DNA of 24,424 nucleotides from Saccoglossus kowalevskii (Eukaryota > Hemichordata > Enteropneusta > Harrimaniidae): positions 55,966 to 80,389 of the forward strand of contig NW_003124912.1 of assembly GCF_000003605.2 (NCBI RefSeq), in the 5' to 3' direction. The notes below the pieces were generated by a model. It saw only the letters and a list, made by a program, of their open reading frames with translations. It searched no databases and was not told where the DNA came from. The translations under genes were made by a program, and so were the position numbers. Shown here one piece after another: positions 21,070-24,424 of this stretch (position 1 is its first letter; each line of letters begins with the position of its first letter).

Positions 21070-22345
21070 GTTTTTATAATGCACGTAATAGTGCTATAAA
21101 ACATGTAATAGTTCTACAATGCACGTAATAGTGCTATAAAACATGTAATAGTTCTATAATGCACGTAATAGTGCTGTAATGCACGTAATAGTGCCATAAA
21201 ACATGTAATAGTGCTATACTGCACGTAATAGTGCTATAATACATGTAATAGTGCTATAATGCACGCAATAGTGCTATAATAAATGTAATAGTTCTATAAT
21301 GCACGTAATAGTGCTATAAAACATGTAATAGTGCTATAATTTACGTAATAGTGCTATCAAACATGTAATAGTGCTATATTGCACGTAATAGTGCTATAAA
21401 ACATGTAATAGTTCTATAATGCTCGTAATAGTGCTATAAATATGTAATAGATCTATAATGCTTGTAATAGTGCTATAAATATGTAATAGTTCTATAATGC
21501 TTGTAATAGTGCTATAAAACATGTAATAGTTCTATAATGCACGTAATAGTGCTATAATACATGTAATAGTTCTACAATGCTGGTAATAGTGCTACAATAC
21601 ATGTAATAGTGCTATAATGCACGTAATAGTCTATAAAACATGTAATAGTTCTATAATGCACGTAATAGTGCTATAAATATGTAATAGTTCTATAAAACAC
21701 GTAATAGTGCTATGAAACATGTAATAGTTATATATTGCACGTAATAGTACTTTAAAACATGTAATAGTTCTATAATGCTCGTAATAGTGCTATAAAACAT
21801 GTAATAGTCCTATAATGCACATAATAGTGCTATAAAACATGTAATACTTCTATAATGCACGTAATAGTGCTATAATGCACGTAATAGTGCCATAAAACAT
21901 GTAATAGTGCTATACTGCACGTAATAGTGCTATAATACATGTAATAGTTCTATAATGCACGCAATAGTGCTATAAAACATGTAATAGTTCTATATTGCAC
22001 GTAATAGTGCTATAAAACATGTAATAGTGCTATAATGCACGTAATAGTGCTATCAAACATGTAATAGTGCTATATTGCACGTAATAGTGCTATAAAATGT
22101 AATAGTTCTAGAATGCACGCAACAGTGCTTTAAAACATGTAATAGTTCTATGATGCTCGCAATAGTGATATAACATATGTAATAGTGCTATAATGCACGT
22201 AATAGTGCTATCAAACATGTAATACTTTTTTAATATACGTACTAGGGCTATAAAACATGTAATAGTGCTATAATGCACGTAACAATGCCATAAAACACGT
22301 AATAGTGCTATAATGCACGTAATAGTGCTATAAAACATTTAATAA
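21070..22345 (+). repeat. Minisatellite of about 20-bp units, about 1.28 kb
   Basis: More than 60 units of about 20 bp. Two variants often alternate as a roughly 40-bp dimer: GCACGTAATAGTGCTATAAT and ACATGTAATAGTTCTATAAT. The first carries a small dyad (GCAC-GTAATA-GTGC). Internal variants (GTGCCAT, GCACGCAATAG, TATCAAACATG, TATATTGCACG) recur in the same order about 696 bp apart, showing a larger internal duplication. TAATAG in every unit puts stops in plus-strand frames. Not CRISPR: repeats are contiguous, without unique spacers. Confidence 0.97.
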
Positions 22346-22880
22346 TGCGATTGATCGATAAAAAAATAAAAATCAATTCATCGTGGTTAGTACTTGCATG
22401 GGAGACAATCTGTGAAAACCAGCGGGATATATTTTGTTGGGGTTTTGCCGTACACAATGAAAAGAGAAGAAAGCAATTGTTGTGCACTATTTCCCACTCT
22501 AATGTCGAACATTTTATGTAGAAAGTCGTGATAATTATTAGAAATTTATAAGTTCATAGAAAGTTTTAAAATATGCTCGTATTTTCAATTAAAAAAAACA
22601 GTTTTTGCAGTCTGCACCTAATTATTCTAAGCTGTTAAAACAGCTTGAAATGTTGTATAAAGCAATAGAAAAGTTGGTAGATTTGCGTGTTTATTTGAGC
22701 TAAGTTGTTGTTATTGTCATGAATTTGTTTTCGCGTATCTGTTAACCGACTTAATTAGTTGATTATTAGCTGAATTGCTGTGTTATGTCTGTCATCGTTT
22801 AGGTCTATTTGAAGTTTTGGACGGAACTTGGCTCAGTGATTTAGAACTAATTACGAGATATCCGTCGCGATTCTGACAGT
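22346..22880. other. Intergenic DNA between the minisatellite and the LTR-like block
   Basis: AT-rich sequence with no supported gene. It may include the unrecognised left part of the 5' LTR; a TTGTCATGAATTTG word near 22715 weakly resembles the LTR start seen elsewhere. Confidence 0.35.
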
Positions 22881-24424
22881 TTATATTCATAGTTATTAAT
22901 GTAGTGAACGATTAATCAACAGATATGACCTATTCAGTACTTAGTGTGATTGGCTTTATGATTGAAGGTTACGCCCTAGAGTCTTTTTACTGTTTTGTAA
23001 TTGGTTAGAGTTTTGAAAATGAATAAAGAGAGTTTGAGTTGGTCTTGAGGAGCACAGCACGATAGACGCAGTAGAGAGAGTACAGTCCTGGGCAGTCGAG
23101 AGTCCAGTCCAGGGGCGAGCCTTGAGGCAGTCCAGTCTTGGGCGAGTCTTGGTTCAGCCTTGTGAGAGTCTTGGGGACTTTTCCCCAGGGCGCTGTGTCT
23201 TATAGAGTGCTCCAAAAGATCGACTAAGACGAGAGTTGAAACGTATTTCATTGTGTGTGCCTTATTTGACTGTAAAGTTAAAGTGACTTTCCCGATCCCG
23301 TACCTCAAGGGGACGAGATAGAGAGACGAGACGAGTTTCCCCCCTGACAAGTGTGGAGAACCCAGAGACAGAAAGAATTTCCCCCTGATACGTGGTGGAG
23401 AAACCGGGCAGGTGTTTAACACACATTGACATCCTGTGAAGAGAAGTGAAATGGCGAAGGTGTGTCTTTCTTGCGAACCGAACTAACTGGCTCGATGGCA
23501 GAGACAAAACCGCGCTTGACGACTAACGACTTTACCAGTATGGCACCGATGAACGACGCTGAAGAGATGAAGACTTCTGAACCCCTTACGAAGGATGAGT
23601 ACCGGATAGGACTGTATAATTAAGAATTGGGCGACATTAAAGACAAGATGAAGAAAAAGAACGACCCGGACTAACGCGACGACAAGAAGAGACGCTTATA
23701 GACTTTGATTAGAACTTTAGCTATCTGTGTATTGCTTAGAGAATCGCTCGTTGGACACTGTAAAGGACACTGTAACTCAGGACGTTGAACTCTTTTCCAC
23801 AACCCTAACCCTATTGTTCAGTAATGTAATGTATTGCTTGCTTTTCCTATCGTTTTTACCGTTTCTTTTAGTGATGTTGGATTGTATGTATGTAGGCGCC
23901 CAGATCTTTGTTTTGAAATGATATTTAGTGACATTCGAGGTCCTTTATAACGATTTAAGCGCGCCTCAGTGGACAAGTATTTGCAACACAGTGTTTTGAG
24001 TTTTGTGAAGTTTATGGTGTTTTAATGAGTTTATGAGTACGGAATATGATGGGAGGAATGATGCCCCCACGTGTTTTTTTTAAAGAGTTTTGAGATTTGT
24101 CGATGTACAGAGATATCGACGTTTTAAGAGTTGTTTTTGTTTACGTGTTGTTTCCGGAATACTTCTGACGCTTTTTGAGTTTAGTAGATCACCTTTGTAA
24201 CGTTTTTTTTATGTCTTTTTGAGATGAGAGTTTGGTGCGCTTATATACGTATTGTTTGATATCGCAAGCTTTTGTTCATGATTGACAGGATTATATGTAA
24301 TTCAGTAGTTTCTATCGTTTTAGTCTTTTCCCCGTCTTTTTGCCAGAGGAGTAATGTGTTATGATAGTATCATGATTTATATTTCAGTCAGTTTGACAGT
24401 GGTTGCCATGACATATACTGATAA
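22880..24424 (+). mobile_element. Non-autonomous LTR-retrotransposon-like element, 3' end outside window
   Basis: 22890-23310 resembles 10696-11410 block by block: ATTAATCAA, TGATTGG, TTGAAGG, GAGTCT, TGTAATTGGTTAG, AATAAAGAG, then a GAGTTGAAACGT and TTGTGTGTG block. This fits a 5' LTR ending near 23300. The leader has a duplicated block (TTTCCCCCCTGACAAGTG and TTTCCCCCTGATACGTGG, each followed by TGGAGAA), a possible primer-binding area. A purine tract CAGAGGAGTAA at 24344 leads into TGTGTTATGATAG, matching the fragment at 16237-16260 and marking the start of a 3' LTR. Only about 1 kb lies between, with no protease, reverse transcriptase or integrase. No target duplication can be checked because the 3' end is outside the window. 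Confidence 0.45.
23495..23701 (+). pseudogene. Degenerate ORF in the LTR-like element, gag-position
   Basis: An ATG opens 42 codons (MAETKPRLTTNDFTSMAP, then a Glu/Lys-rich stretch ending DEYRIGLYN) to TAA at 23621. The same frame then continues as ELGDIKDKMKKKNDPD to another TAA (23672) and RDDKKRRL to TAG (23699). Charged composition continues across both TAA codons, suggesting one former frame with two nonsense changes. The frame is also open upstream of the ATG. Position after the putative leader suggests a gag-like product; no domain is recognised. Confidence 0.35.

Noticed and set aside
22108-22338. Minus-strand ORF of repetitive peptides
   Set aside because: It is translation of the minisatellite's complement, with irregular units that would shift frame.
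21070-22345. Regularly spaced short repeats that could be called a CRISPR array
   Set aside because: Units are directly adjacent and vary by point changes; there are no unique spacers and the DNA is animal. It is a minisatellite.
22976-23507. Minus-strand ORFs of 148 and 81 codons
   Set aside because: They lie antisense to the LTR-like leader and have no recognisable domain; probably open by chance in GC-richer DNA.

Overview
This is eukaryotic, AT-rich, intron-containing animal DNA. Small exons with ordinary GT-AG splice sites are separated by introns of roughly 0.2-2.2 kb, and the rest is packed with short DNA transposons, LTR fragments, a microsatellite and a minisatellite. The two recognisable genes are animal genes: a tastin/TROAP-like protein and a carbonyl reductase of the CBR1/CBR3 family. 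Together with the repeat style and frequent ACATGTAC-type words, they suggest a marine invertebrate, possibly a non-vertebrate deuterostome. I cannot name the species. There is no prokaryotic content.

Layout. 1-9.1 kb (minus strand): eight coding exons of a TROAP-like gene, running from its ATG at 9087 to beyond the left edge. One intron holds a 1.08-kb TIR element flanked by TA dinucleotides. Another holds a promoter-like segment plus the broken first exon of a RecQ-type helicase. 9.1-12.9 kb: no supported gene; upstream DNA, repeated-motif stretches, an LTR-like segment with a 57-bp tandem repeat, and a 50-N assembly gap. 13.0-14.5 kb: an imperfect tandem duplication. 14.6-15.8 kb (plus): a two-exon gene for a 127-residue, probably N-myristoylated protein that I do not recognise, with an (ATT)n microsatellite just inside its intron. 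15.8-17.6 kb: a minus-strand LTR-like fragment, a possible SINE, and two palindromic MITE-like elements. 17.6-20.2 kb (plus): a complete six-exon carbonyl reductase gene of 275 codons, whose first coding exon is only 21 bp. 21.07-22.35 kb: a minisatellite of about 20-bp units with a higher-order duplication. 22.9-24.4 kb: leader, degenerate ORF and 3' LTR start of an LTR-type element.

The genes are independent; nothing suggests a shared pathway. TROAP-like proteins are mitotic/spindle factors, carbonyl reductase is a cytosolic NADPH-dependent detoxification enzyme, and the myristoylated protein is probably membrane-attached. No convincing new multi-gene system was found. The items most worth a second look are the unrecognised myristoylated protein, the promoter-plus-first-exon helicase fragment, the carbonyl reductase with NNAS in place of NNAG, and the minisatellite's higher-order structure.
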